From the NCBI GenBank assembly GCA_937943625.1, contig CALEAD010000079.1, positions 1-64,000 of the forward strand: 64,000 bases of DNA. The letters are read 5' to 3'. Position numbers and translations under genes: made by a program. Shown here piece by piece: positions 1 to 8,483 of this stretch (position 1 is the first letter of the stretch; the number at the start of each line of letters is the position of its first letter). Under the pieces are notes generated by a model, which was given only the letters and a program-made list of their open reading frames with translations, had not been told where the DNA came from and made no database searches. Source of the stretch: an uncultured Anaerolineae bacterium. GTDB taxonomy: Bacteria; Chloroflexota; Anaerolineae; Promineifilales; Promineifilaceae.

Positions 1-164
1 CCTTTCTGCTAGGGTTTGGCTATGGGTTGTTCAGGGTCGTCTTTTTAGGTTCACGCTACGGCCCAACTTCTGCCATGCTCATGACCATAGCTGGCGTTAT
101 TTTCTTGATTGGCCTGGTATCGGAGCAAATAACCTATTTGCGGTATGACACCAGGGATTTATAA
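1..164 (+). CDS. Glycosyltransferase family 2, C-terminal fragment (5' end outside window)
   Basis: Reading from base 3 gives 53 uninterrupted residues ending in TAA at 162-164. The peptide has two hydrophobic stretches (around FLLGFGYGLF and MTIAGVIFLIGL) followed by SEQITYLR. A C-terminal pair of membrane segments followed by a SEQIxxLR-like tail is typical of membrane-anchored family 2 glycosyltransferases of the dolichyl-phosphate-mannose-synthase/undecaprenyl type. The catalytic domain lies outside the window, so this is family knowledge applied to a short tail. The next gene starts 10 nt later and the one after overlaps it, which suggests a glycan operon. Another membrane protein cannot be excluded. 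Confidence 0.55.
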   Translation, partial: FLLGFGYGLFRVVFLGSRYGPTSAMLMTIAGVIFLIGLVSEQITYLRYDTRDL

Positions 165-174
165 CGGGAAAATT

Positions 175-906
175 ATGCGGCAAAATACCTTCATCCGCCG
201 ACTATTGGCACCCCTAAAACGCACTCCATTTCACCCACAATGGTTTGTCTATAAGAACGAACAGACGTCGTTACAAGAAATTGGGCGGCAGGCACGCGGT
301 TTAGTCCTGGACATCGGCGCTGGCGCTCAGGTTGTGCAAAAGTCTTTATCTGCTGACTGCCAGTATATCAGTCTGGATTATTACCAAACGGCCGTTGCCT
401 GGTATCACACCCGCCCTCACATTTACGGCGACGGGCAACGGCTGCCCATCAAGGCCAATAGTGTGGATACTGTGCTGTTGCTAGACGTGCTAGAGCATTT
501 ACCACAACCGGAAGCATGTGTGGCCGAAATAGGGCGGGTGCTACGTCCGGGCGGAAAGTTGGTGCTACAGGTTCCATTTCTCTATCCGCTGCATGATGCG
601 CCTTATGATTTTCACCGCTGGACTATTCACGGCTTACGCGCTTTGGCTGACCGCTACGGCTTTGCTATAGAGAGTGAACTCATTTCTGGGCATCCGTTGG
701 AAACGGCCGCCTTGTTAACGAATCTGGCGCTGAGTAAAACAGTGTTGAACTGGTTCCGCCAGAAAAACCCCCTGGTTGTCTTTGCCCCTCTGCTCTTATG
801 GGTGGTTCCCCTGGTTAATTTGCGCGGCTGGCTGTTGGCTCGTGCGAGTGGCACGGAGACATTTATGCCCCAAAGCTACCGCGTCGTCTGGACAAAACTG
901 CCATGA
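175..906 (+). CDS. Class I SAM-dependent methyltransferase
   Basis: This is a cytoplasmic methyltransferase of the Methyltransf_11 type, 243 residues from the chosen ATG. The glycine-rich SAM-binding motif I (LVLDIGAGA) lies near residues 43-51. The DTVLLLDVLEHLP segment and the RVLRPGGKLVL motif are the usual post-I and post-II blocks. An in-frame ATG at 145 would overlap the upstream gene by 20 nt and has no ribosome site, so 175 is preferred. The stop overlaps the next glycosyltransferase start (ATGA). The acceptor is unknown, but between two glycosyltransferases a sugar or lipid-linked glycan is likely (inference). Confidence 0.85.
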   Translation: MRQNTFIRRLLAPLKRTPFHPQWFVYKNEQTSLQEIGRQARGLVLDIGAGAQVVQKSLSADCQYISLDYYQTAVAWYHTRPHIYGDGQRLPIKANSVDTVLLLDVLEHLPQPEACVAEIGRVLRPGGKLVLQVPFLYPLHDAPYDFHRWTIHGLRALADRYGFAIESELISGHPLETAALLTNLALSKTVLNWFRQKNPLVVFAPLLLWVVPLVNLRGWLLARASGTETFMPQSYRVVWTKLP

Positions 907-2045
907 AGCACATTGTTGTTGTTTCTACTTCTTTCCCCGACATTGCTTTTCAGGCAGGCCAGGAGGCGGCCGGGATGTTTGTCTGTGATTTTGTGCAGGA
1001 GTTGGCGCAATGGGTGAGGGTAACGGCCGTTGTGCCCACAGCCACCTCACATACAACCATTGAACAGCTAGACAACCTGACTATCCATCGTTTTCCCGTA
1101 CCCAGTTTACCCCTCTCCTTGCTCAAACCAACCAATCCAGCACAATGGGGCCACATCCTTAAGACCATGCGCTCTGGGCAAACGGCCGTTTTAGAAGTAG
1201 CAAAGCACAACCGGATAGACCACATATTTGCCTTATGGGCTTTGCCGTCAGGCTACTGGGCCAAAGTAGCGGGTGCAAAATATGGCGTACCGTATAGCAT
1301 ATGGGCGCTGGGCAGCGACATTTGGAGTTTAGGCGAAGTTCCACTCATCAAAAATGTGCTGCAAAGTGTCCTACGTCACAGCCAATACCGCTTTGCCGAT
1401 GGCTACCAATTGGCCGATGACGTAAAAAGCCTAAGCGGGCTGGAATGCGCCTTTTTACCCAGCACACGCAAACTGCCGGTGATGACCGAAAAGCAGTTGG
1501 CGACCGCACCTCCTTATAAACTGGCCTTTCTAGGGCGCTGGCATCCACACAAAGGCACAGACTTGCTATTGGAAAGCCTGCACCTGCTAACAGATGACGA
1601 TTGGCGCAAAATTGAGGCGGTACAGATTTGTGGTGGGGGGCCGCTGGAAGTGTTGGTACATGAGGCAGGGAAGAAATTGCAGGAAAACGGCCGTCCCGTT
1701 ACCATTCGCGGCTACCTGAACCGGGAAGAAGCAGCCGAATTGCTGCTGTGGGCTGATTATTTGCTGCTGCCTTCGCGCATTGAGAGCATTCCTGTCATCT
1801 TCTCCGATGCGTTGCAGGCAAGCTGCCCGGTGGTAGCCATGCCGGTGGGGGATTTGCCGCGACTGATGGCAGAATATGGGGCGGGGGTGGCGGCAACGGC
1901 CGTTACATCTCGCGCCTTTGCCAATGCTTTAAGTCATATACTTCACCAACAACCTGCTTCTTATATAAATGGACTAACAACGGCCCGAAATGATTTTAAT
2001 ATATCTGCTATGGTACAACAGGTGTTAGCGTTTATGCGCGGCTAA
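903..2045 (+). CDS. Glycosyltransferase family 4 (GT-B fold)
   Basis: The 380-residue protein has the two-domain layout of GT-B retaining glycosyltransferases. The N-terminal Rossmann half begins HIVVVSTSFPD. The C-terminal donor-binding half contains FLGRWHPHKGTDLLLE and the acidic loop PSRIESIPVIFSDAL, followed by PVVAMPVGDLP. These are the usual nucleotide-sugar contacts of family 4. It overlaps the methyltransferase by 4 nt (ATGA), so the two are probably co-translated. It most likely adds a sugar to a lipid-linked surface glycan at the inner membrane face. Donor and acceptor cannot be read from sequence. It is convergent with the formyltransferase, only 15 nt away. Confidence 0.88.
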   Translation: MKHIVVVSTSFPDIAFQAGQEAAGMFVCDFVQELAQWVRVTAVVPTATSHTTIEQLDNLTIHRFPVPSLPLSLLKPTNPAQWGHILKTMRSGQTAVLEVAKHNRIDHIFALWALPSGYWAKVAGAKYGVPYSIWALGSDIWSLGEVPLIKNVLQSVLRHSQYRFADGYQLADDVKSLSGLECAFLPSTRKLPVMTEKQLATAPPYKLAFLGRWHPHKGTDLLLESLHLLTDDDWRKIEAVQICGGGPLEVLVHEAGKKLQENGRPVTIRGYLNREEAAELLLWADYLLLPSRIESIPVIFSDALQASCPVVAMPVGDLPRLMAEYGAGVAATAVTSRAFANALSHILHQQPASYINGLTTARNDFNISAMVQQVLAFMRG

Positions 2046-2060
2046 TTTATTGTTATGACC

Positions 2061-2846
2061 TCAAATAAATCTGCGACCAAGAGCCAGGAATCTGTTAATA
2101 TCTGCATTTGTGATTCTTGCATAGTAAGATGAGACTACATCAGGTCTGGTCGTAACTGATGGCAAGGGCTTACCTTGTCGTCGTAAATCAATAATGTCCA
2201 GCAAAGGCTGAAAATAATTCAAAGTACACCTTCTATAAAGCGAAAACTGCGTATCATTGGACTCTATGGGGATAACACGCTGGTAAGCGATGCTACCTCC
2301 GTCTATTTTTTTCACCATTTCATGAACTGTAATCCCTGTCTGCTCCTCTCCATTTGCTAATACCCAAAATGTTGGCGATGAACCGGCATACGCAGGCAGA
2401 AGTGATGGATGTAAATTAAGAGGGGGGATTGGCGTACTGCTCAGTAAAGGCTCCCGAATAATTTGATCAAAATACAGTGAAACAATCAAATCTGGCTGAA
2501 ACCTTTGTATTTCAGCAGTACATTCCTTTGCGTTTACATTTGTAGATTCCTGGGTCTCTATGCTGAAAGCATCTAGCAATTCTGATAGATCGAGAAAACG
2601 CCTTTCATGCAAACTGATTTTTTGTAGCTTCTCTCGCCATACCAGTTGCCTGAATCTGTAACGCTCGTGTGCTTTATAAAGGACATATTTCCAACCGTAG
2701 CGAGCAAGTGTTTTTCGTAAACCGAGCCGTGTATTCCTTGTGGATATTACTACCTTTATCTCATCGCTGGCGAGCTGGATGAAGAGGTCACGTAATAGAA
2801 TTGGCGCGTGATAATTGTTGCCAACTGTCATGAACAGAATTTTCAT
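2061..2846 (-). CDS. Formyltransferase family protein, probably sugar N-formyltransferase
   Basis: The 261-residue protein has the core of the N10-formyl-tetrahydrofolate-dependent formyltransferase family. LNLHPSLLPAYAG carries the catalytic Asn and His, and GITVHEMVKKIDGGSI carries the catalytic Asp loop. It lacks the C-terminal tRNA-binding OB domain of methionyl-tRNA formyltransferase (about 310 residues). Its neighbours are a DegT-type sugar aminotransferase and glycosyltransferases, so it more likely formylates an aminosugar made by that aminotransferase (inference). It starts 3 nt after the stop of the flippase-like gene, consistent with one minus-strand operon. A phosphoribosylglycinamide formyltransferase role is less likely from context. 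Confidence 0.78.
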   Translation of the reverse strand: MKILFMTVGNNYHAPILLRDLFIQLASDEIKVVISTRNTRLGLRKTLARYGWKYVLYKAHERYRFRQLVWREKLQKISLHERRFLDLSELLDAFSIETQESTNVNAKECTAEIQRFQPDLIVSLYFDQIIREPLLSSTPIPPLNLHPSLLPAYAGSSPTFWVLANGEEQTGITVHEMVKKIDGGSIAYQRVIPIESNDTQFSLYRRCTLNYFQPLLDIIDLRRQGKPLPSVTTRPDVVSSYYARITNADINRFLALGRRFI

Positions 2847-2849
2847 TGT

Positions 2850-3800
2850 CTATTCTCTTGAGATTCGTATTTGAGCCAGGAGGGGGACACATAACATACC
2901 ACCGATTTCTTGCAGAATGTGCCAAAAACGGTAGACAACAGCGATTGCCGCAAGTGCTTCTAGCGAATGATTGGCGCCAGACATACTGGCGAGCGTAACA
3001 AAAACTAGCTCTCTCACTCCCATTCCAGCGGGCACGACGAGCGTGATAACGCCAACAACCCAGGCTAAACTAAGAAAAGCAATGTAAGGAAAGGATTCTT
3101 TAACCGAAAAGTTAAATGTTGCATACATCATCAAGAAATTTGAAGACAAAAATGTCATTGTTGCCAACAGATACAGGAAAAACATATAAAGAGATTCTGG
3201 TTTGTGCGCAATCTGATATTTTTCTCCTAACGGACGTTTGATTTTATTGGCTATCCAACGAATGCTATACACAATAAAGGTAGAGCGGCCAATTAGCCAG
3301 AATCCTACAGCGCCACTTAAATACACACCTACTGCCAAAACAACTTGCAAACCAGCTAATATCAAAGTAATAGCAATGGCCGTGTTACGTATGATAAAAC
3401 CAGCAAGTAATTCGATATTTGTGAACAGCAGTGAACCTGTTGCGCCAGGTATTTGCACAAAAGAGCGTTGATACAGCACATTCCAGAATCTTCCTGGAAT
3501 GTATTTTGACATCTGACCATAAAAATACATTTTGCCCACAGAAGAATAAGTTACGACCATGCCGTACTTTTTCAAGAAACTTTGAAACACGAGGCTTACA
3601 ACGATATGATCTGCAATACCCAAAAGTATCGCAACAAGGAACAAGAACCATTTTACACCGCTAAGAAACTCCTTTGTTTCTTGCCAACTATTCACTGTCA
3701 ATATGCTAAAGAAGATGATCCCCAACAAAAACAGAATTGAGCGTATAGGTCTGCCTGATAAGGAGTTGTACCACTTCGCTTGACGATCTCCTGTTGTCAT
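2850..3800 (-). CDS. Lysylphosphatidylglycerol synthase-like/UPF0104 integral membrane protein
   Basis: The 316-residue protein is hydrophobic throughout, with about eight membrane segments, among them SILFLLGIIFFSILTV. It contains the GKMYFYGQMSKYIPG block, which resembles the conserved loop of the flippase-like domain of MprF and related proteins. There is no synthase domain. The reading frame stays open upstream to 3947, but that would overlap the aminotransferase and encodes an atypical Gly/Ala-rich stretch, so the ATG at 3800 was chosen, 14 nt after the aminotransferase stop. Such proteins in glycan clusters are thought to move or modify lipid-linked intermediates. The exact substrate is unknown. 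A paralogue is at 62368. Confidence 0.75.
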   Translation of the reverse strand: MTTGDRQAKWYNSLSGRPIRSILFLLGIIFFSILTVNSWQETKEFLSGVKWFLFLVAILLGIADHIVVSLVFQSFLKKYGMVVTYSSVGKMYFYGQMSKYIPGRFWNVLYQRSFVQIPGATGSLLFTNIELLAGFIIRNTAIAITLILAGLQVVLAVGVYLSGAVGFWLIGRSTFIVYSIRWIANKIKRPLGEKYQIAHKPESLYMFFLYLLATMTFLSSNFLMMYATFNFSVKESFPYIAFLSLAWVVGVITLVVPAGMGVRELVFVTLASMSGANHSLEALAAIAVVYRFWHILQEIGGMLCVPLLAQIRISRE

Positions 3801-3814
3801 AAATATCTGACCTG

Positions 3815-4984
3815 CTACCTGGAAAGGATGTTGATAACGGCCGTTACCACATCCTCCACATCCCCATTCGACAGCTTCGGCGACAGAGGCAGGCTTACCG
3901 TTTGCCGCCCCACACGCATGGCGTGCGGATACTCCTCCGGCCGCCAACCAAACCGCTCCTGGTAATAGGGATGCTCCGGGATGCTCAAATAATGGACGCC
4001 CACCCCAATTTTATGCGCTGTCATTGCGTCCAAAAACTGGTCGCGGCTGACGCCGCAGCGCGTTTCATCAATCAACAGTGTATACAAATGGTAGGCATGG
4101 CGCGTATTCGCTTCCACTTCTGCCGGGCGGGTGACAGGCAACTCGGCAAACGCCTGCTGATAGGTCTGCCAGATTACCCGCCGCCGCTGCCAGTTTTCCT
4201 CCACGCTGGCTAACTGGTGAATGCCAATGGCCGCCTGAATATCCATCATGTTGTACTTAAAGCCACACTCCACCACGTAATAATGTTTATATCCTTCATC
4301 ACTAAAACGCCGCCAGGCATCTTTACTCATGCCATGCAGCGCCAGCACTTTGGCGCGGGCAATATCTTCCTCCTTTCGCGCCACAATCATCCCGCCTTCG
4401 CCCGTGACCACATTTTTGGTAACGTAAAAGCTGAAACAGCCAAAATCGCCAAACGTACCCACCTTTTGTCCGCGATACTCCGTTTCGATGGCATGAGCGC
4501 AATCTTCGATGACCAGCAAATTGTGCTGGCGGGCAATACGCATGATGGCGTCCATGTCACACGGCCGTCCCGCCATATGCACCGGTAAAATGGCCCGCGT
4601 TTTGTCACTGATACGCGCCTCAATCTGCGCCGGATCAATGTTCATCGTGATGGGATTAATATCGGCCAATATCGGCGTTGCACCGCTGTGGATGATAGCA
4701 TTGACGGTGGCGGCAAAGGTCATCGGCGTGGTAATCACCTCGTCGCCAGGGCCAATGCCGGCGGCGATCAGGCTGACATGGAGAGCGGCTGTGCAGGAGT
4801 TGACGGCCGCTACCCGATTTTCAGCTATTCCCTTGTAAGCGGCAAAATCCCGCTCAAAGCGCGCCACTTTTGGGCCTGTCCCCAACCAGCCAGAGCGCAG
4901 GCTCTGCACCACTTCTTCGATCTCCGCTTCGCCTAAAGCTGGCGAACCAAAGACTAAAAATTTATCTCGTGCTGGCTGCTTCAT
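3815..4984 (-). CDS. DegT/DnrJ/EryC1/StrS family PLP-dependent sugar aminotransferase
   Basis: At 389 residues it matches the usual length of the family. It shows AAVNSCTAALHVSL (PLP phosphate site), VIEDCAHAIE (Asp contacting the PLP ring) and FYVTKNVVTGEGGM, whose Lys is the expected Schiff-base residue. These enzymes transfer an amino group from glutamate to a nucleotide-linked keto-sugar. It has a good ribosome site (AAGGTGAT) upstream of ATG 4984. It is followed at short spacing by the flippase-like and formyltransferase genes, so an N-formylated aminosugar for a surface polysaccharide is a reasonable product (inference). Confidence 0.92.
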   Translation of the reverse strand: MKQPARDKFLVFGSPALGEAEIEEVVQSLRSGWLGTGPKVARFERDFAAYKGIAENRVAAVNSCTAALHVSLIAAGIGPGDEVITTPMTFAATVNAIIHSGATPILADINPITMNIDPAQIEARISDKTRAILPVHMAGRPCDMDAIMRIARQHNLLVIEDCAHAIETEYRGQKVGTFGDFGCFSFYVTKNVVTGEGGMIVARKEEDIARAKVLALHGMSKDAWRRFSDEGYKHYYVVECGFKYNMMDIQAAIGIHQLASVEENWQRRRVIWQTYQQAFAELPVTRPAEVEANTRHAYHLYTLLIDETRCGVSRDQFLDAMTAHKIGVGVHYLSIPEHPYYQERFGWRPEEYPHAMRVGRQTVSLPLSPKLSNGDVEDVVTAVINILSR

Positions 4985-5046
4985 TTTTGATCACCTTTTC
5001 TCTTCCTGTTTCATCCTGGGTTCTAGACTCTACGCCGCCGGGCGCG

Positions 5047-6540
5047 CTACTCCACCCGTACAAAAATCTGGCTCACCTCGTCCCGGTACACTTCTTGCCA
5101 GAATGGGCTGAGCGTCAGCAGGCTATTTAAAGGCTGCCCCCGTTCCATCAGGATGTATTCTATGGGGTAGGCATCCAGTGGCTCCTGCCAGCGTTCGCTG
5201 GCGTCGTAAGCCAGCCGGTAGAAGCGCATGAACTCGTCGCCATACACGTCAGCGCGGCCGTCTATGTACACTGGAATGCCGTGCCAGACGAGGTAGCCGC
5301 CCCAGTTGTAGGCGTTAAAGCCATGCTTTTCGGCCAGCCCAGATTCCTGTAAATAAGCAACGGCCGTTACCGGATACAGCTCCGCCACCGCCTCATCATT
5401 CCCTCCCACAACATCTGTTACCCAAATGAAAGCTGCCAGCACCGCCAACACCAATACGATCCCATGGATGGCAGTTTGCCGCGCCGTGGTTCGCACCATT
5501 GCGCTACTGTCCTGGAAAAAAGCTAACAGACGTGGGTTCAGCAAAAAGCTGGCCAACAACGCCCGGCACACAATCGGTAACGAGATGATGGTAAACAGCG
5601 GAATATTGCGCAGCGAGATAAACGCCGCAAATGCGGTGCCGCCAAACAAGAGCAAATCGCTCCAGCGAGGGCGGCGCGGGCTAAAAGCCCAGCCCAGCAC
5701 TCCCAGCGCCCCCAGCGCCAGGAATGGCCAAAAAATGCGCTGGTGAAAATCGGGCGAGTGCCATTCGACAATGTAGGTTTGCATGGCGTGGCTACCCAGG
5801 GTAAAGAAGGGATAAATCCACAGCTCCGGCCCGTTGGGGTTGAGCGCGGCGGCAAGAAAGGAAACGGCCGTTACCACCGCCAGAAACCTAATTTCCGCCC
5901 AGGACAAATTTTGCAACCGCAAAGAAGTAAAGGGCACACCATCATCCGCTACGCGCTTTTTGCCGTTGAGCAAACTCTCTATCGCCTCGCCAAAGGTATA
6001 TACCGCCAGATAGACCACACCCAGCAGGTAACCACTGTGAAAATTGGCCCACAGCAACGTCAGCACAGGCAGCCACCACAAGGCGCGCCGGCGCAATTCG
6101 CGCGCCCGCCAGCGCTCAATCAGGTAGACGAAGAGGGCAATGAAGAGGCTATTAAAGATTTGCGGCCGCACGCCCCAGACGATGGCCGCCGCCGTGGCCG
6201 CCAGCAGCACAACAAAACCCGCCAGATACGGCCGTCCAGCAGCGGCGCGGTAAACGAGCAGATAGGAGACGGCCGCGAGCGCCGCAAAAACCAAAATCAA
6301 TGCGGGAAAGCCCCCCAACCGGTACACCCCCCACATAAACACCTGTGACAGCCATTCATGCGTCGTCCAGGCATTGTCCGGCACGGTAAAGGAGAAAATA
6401 TCCTGACGCGGGATGCCGCCCTGCAAAATCGCCTCGCCTGTGCGTAAATGCCACCACATGTCTGGGTCCAGCGTTTCGCGCACCGCCATCGTAAACAGCG
6501 CGACAGCTAACAAAAAAACAAAGAGGCGTTTAATGCTCAT
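5047..6540 (-). CDS. Large multi-spanning membrane protein of unknown function (DPDMWWHL type)
   Basis: The protein has 497 residues with about ten membrane helices. The first extracytoplasmic loop carries an acidic/Trp/His cluster, DPDMWWHLRTGE, followed by HEWLSQ. The C-terminal soluble part contains YNWGGYLVWHGIPVYIDGRADVYG. This layout of an acidic first loop, many helices and a soluble tail resembles GT-C glycosyltransferases that use lipid-linked sugars, but no named family can be claimed. It sits next to glycan genes. Upstream of the ATG is a TATAAC box and a TTCCCTA-type repeat shared with the divergent gene at 6742. Confidence 0.7.
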   Translation of the reverse strand: MSIKRLFVFLLAVALFTMAVRETLDPDMWWHLRTGEAILQGGIPRQDIFSFTVPDNAWTTHEWLSQVFMWGVYRLGGFPALILVFAALAAVSYLLVYRAAAGRPYLAGFVVLLAATAAAIVWGVRPQIFNSLFIALFVYLIERWRARELRRRALWWLPVLTLLWANFHSGYLLGVVYLAVYTFGEAIESLLNGKKRVADDGVPFTSLRLQNLSWAEIRFLAVVTAVSFLAAALNPNGPELWIYPFFTLGSHAMQTYIVEWHSPDFHQRIFWPFLALGALGVLGWAFSPRRPRWSDLLLFGGTAFAAFISLRNIPLFTIISLPIVCRALLASFLLNPRLLAFFQDSSAMVRTTARQTAIHGIVLVLAVLAAFIWVTDVVGGNDEAVAELYPVTAVAYLQESGLAEKHGFNAYNWGGYLVWHGIPVYIDGRADVYGDEFMRFYRLAYDASERWQEPLDAYPIEYILMERGQPLNSLLTLSPFWQEVYRDEVSQIFVRVE

Positions 6541-6541
6541 G

Positions 6542-6741
6542 GGTTATAGAGAACAGGGAATAGGGGACATGAGGCAATATGCGCCTGCTGATGCACCTGT
6601 ATCATAACATATTGGCAAACTATCGAACGCAAACATTGCGCTCAACTTTACCCAACAGCCCTCCTATAAGCAACCCCTTCCTATTTCCTATTCCCTATTC
6701 CCTATTCCCTCCTCGCCCCATTTCTGCTATGTTTACCGCTC
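6542..6741. repeat. Divergent intergenic region with inverted TTCCCTA-type repeats and -10-like boxes
   Basis: A short arm at about 6550-6568 (GAACAGGGAATAGGGGAC on plus) is the inverted counterpart of a longer tandem array at about 6681-6711, where ATTCCCT recurs three times. On each side the repeat is followed by a -10-like box close to the start codon: TATAAC just before the minus-strand ATG 6540, and TATGTT (6728-6733) 8 nt before ATG 6742. The same repeat-box-ATG arrangement recurs at 62322-62368. Confidence 0.7.
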
Positions 6742-8391
6742 ATGAATGCACCATCTATCCCGCACCGCGAATGGCTAACGGCTGTTGGCGTTACTCTACT
6801 CTTCATCCTGTTGCTTGCCATTCCCTACGCGCTTGGCTACCTCTTTGCCGCGCCGGGAACCTTCTTCACCGGCCTGCTCATGAACCCTGAAGACAGCCAG
6901 ACCTATCTGGCGAAAATGTGGCAAGGGTACAATGGCGCCTGGCTCTATGCCATCCCTTTCACCGCTGAGGCACACACGCCAGCTTTTGTTGGCGTTTTTT
7001 ACATCTGGCTGGGGCAACTGGCGCGCGCCCTGGGAGTCACAGTAACGGCCGTCTGGCACGGCAGCCGCGTCGTGGCGCAAGCCATCCTCTCGCTAAGCAC
7101 ATTCTGGTTTGTGGCACAATTTACCAACGACAAAACGTGGCGCTGGACAGCCTACCTGTTGGCGCTATTCGGTTCTGGGCTTGGCTGGCTACTCTTTTTG
7201 CTCGGTCAGCCCTATTGGCTAGAGGCTTTTCCCGTGGATTTTAAGCAGCCGGGGGCGCATCTCTTCTTTACGGCGCTGACCTTCCCGCACATTGCCATCG
7301 CTACGGCGTTGATGATGTTTAGTGTCTGGGCATTGGCGCAGCTTGGCGAACGGCCGTCGTGGATGCTTGCCTTCTGCGCGGGGCTGGCACATCTGGCATT
7401 GGGCATTGCTTACCCGTTTCTAATCTACATTGTCGCCCTGGTTGCCATACTGCAATACGCGCTACTGCTGCGACGGCAGCGGCGCATTCCTTGGCTGACC
7501 GGCTGGCAATATGCACTCGCCTTTCTCATTCCTGCCCCCATGTACCTATACTTTGCCCTCACGCTGCGCACCAATGAGGTATTCCACGCCTGGGATGCGC
7601 AGGCGCTTACGCCTGCTGCACCCTGGCCACATTACCTGGTGGCGTTTGGCCCCATGCTGCTGTTGGGGGTGCTATACGCCTGGCGGAAACCGGCCGAAAA
7701 CCCACAAACGGCCGTTCTCTGGTTATGGGCGTTGGCGGCGGCGCTGCTGCTCTATGCCCCGCTCAACCCGCAGCGCCGCTTTGTGCAGGGCGTTCACGCG
7801 CCCCTGGCCATTCTCGCGGCCGCTGCCTTTACGCAGGTGATTTTGCCCTGGCTGGCGCGCAGCCGCCTCTGGCAAAAGCTGCTGACCAACCCACGCTACT
7901 CCACTGCCGGGCTTTCGCGCCTGCTCACTATCGCGTTTTTGCTCTTCATGAGCCTTTCTAACCTGTATGTGCTGGGTAGCACCACTGTTTCTGCCGTTGT
8001 ACAGCAACCTGATCCACTTTTTCGCCCCGTAGATGAGCAAACGGCCGTTACCTGGCTACGCGCGCACGTGCCGGAAACGGCCGTTTTCCTCGCCGAATAC
8101 CAGAGCGGCAACTACATTGCCGGGCAGGGCGCAGCGCGCGTGGTGCTGGGGCACTGGGCCGAAACAATGGGCTACGAAGCGAAAACGGCCGTCGTGCAAG
8201 AATTCTTCCAGGCCGCTACCTCTGATGCACGGCGCCAGGACATCTTGCGCGTCAATGACGTCACCCATCTCTGGCACGGCCCACGCGAGCAAGCGTTGGG
8301 CAGCTTCGATCCCGCCACCGTTCCCTACCTGCGTCTCATTTACCTTCATGGCGGCATTGCGATATATGAGCGGCTGGCAACTGGTGATTAA
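6742..8391 (+). CDS. Large multi-spanning membrane protein, GT-C-like
   Basis: The 549-residue protein has about eleven predicted helices, starting with WLTAVGVTLLFILLLAIPYA. The first loop carries NPEDSQTYLAKM, and the C-terminal part after residue 420 is soluble. The acidic first loop and helix count recall GT-C glycosyltransferases, but no diagnostic motif is certain. The gene holds six copies of the ACGGCCGT palindrome, five of them read as Thr-Ala-Val. The start has no Shine-Dalgarno. TATGTT lies 8 nt before the ATG, so the transcript may be nearly leaderless. Confidence 0.7.
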   Translation: MNAPSIPHREWLTAVGVTLLFILLLAIPYALGYLFAAPGTFFTGLLMNPEDSQTYLAKMWQGYNGAWLYAIPFTAEAHTPAFVGVFYIWLGQLARALGVTVTAVWHGSRVVAQAILSLSTFWFVAQFTNDKTWRWTAYLLALFGSGLGWLLFLLGQPYWLEAFPVDFKQPGAHLFFTALTFPHIAIATALMMFSVWALAQLGERPSWMLAFCAGLAHLALGIAYPFLIYIVALVAILQYALLLRRQRRIPWLTGWQYALAFLIPAPMYLYFALTLRTNEVFHAWDAQALTPAAPWPHYLVAFGPMLLLGVLYAWRKPAENPQTAVLWLWALAAALLLYAPLNPQRRFVQGVHAPLAILAAAAFTQVILPWLARSRLWQKLLTNPRYSTAGLSRLLTIAFLLFMSLSNLYVLGSTTVSAVVQQPDPLFRPVDEQTAVTWLRAHVPETAVFLAEYQSGNYIAGQGAARVVLGHWAETMGYEAKTAVVQEFFQAATSDARRQDILRVNDVTHLWHGPREQALGSFDPATVPYLRLIYLHGGIAIYERLATGD

Positions 8392-8397
8392 CCATAA

Positions 8398-8483
8398 ACG
8401 GCTGACGGCTGACCACAGACGGCTGACGACCGACCGCTGAAATTTCCCGTGACATTTGCCGCCAAAGCTATTAAACTACGCGC
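8398..8483. promoter_or_regulatory. GACNGC repeat block followed by promoter with -10 box 6 nt before ATG
   Basis: 8398-8441 is a run of GGCTGAC/GACCGAC units belonging to the main intergenic repeat family. It is followed by GTGACA (8449-8454), a 17-nt spacer and TAAACT (8472-8477), a good sigma-70-type promoter. The ATG of the Mrr-like gene at 8484 is only 6 nt beyond the -10 box and no ribosome site is present, so transcription would begin at or next to the start codon. Confidence 0.6.
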
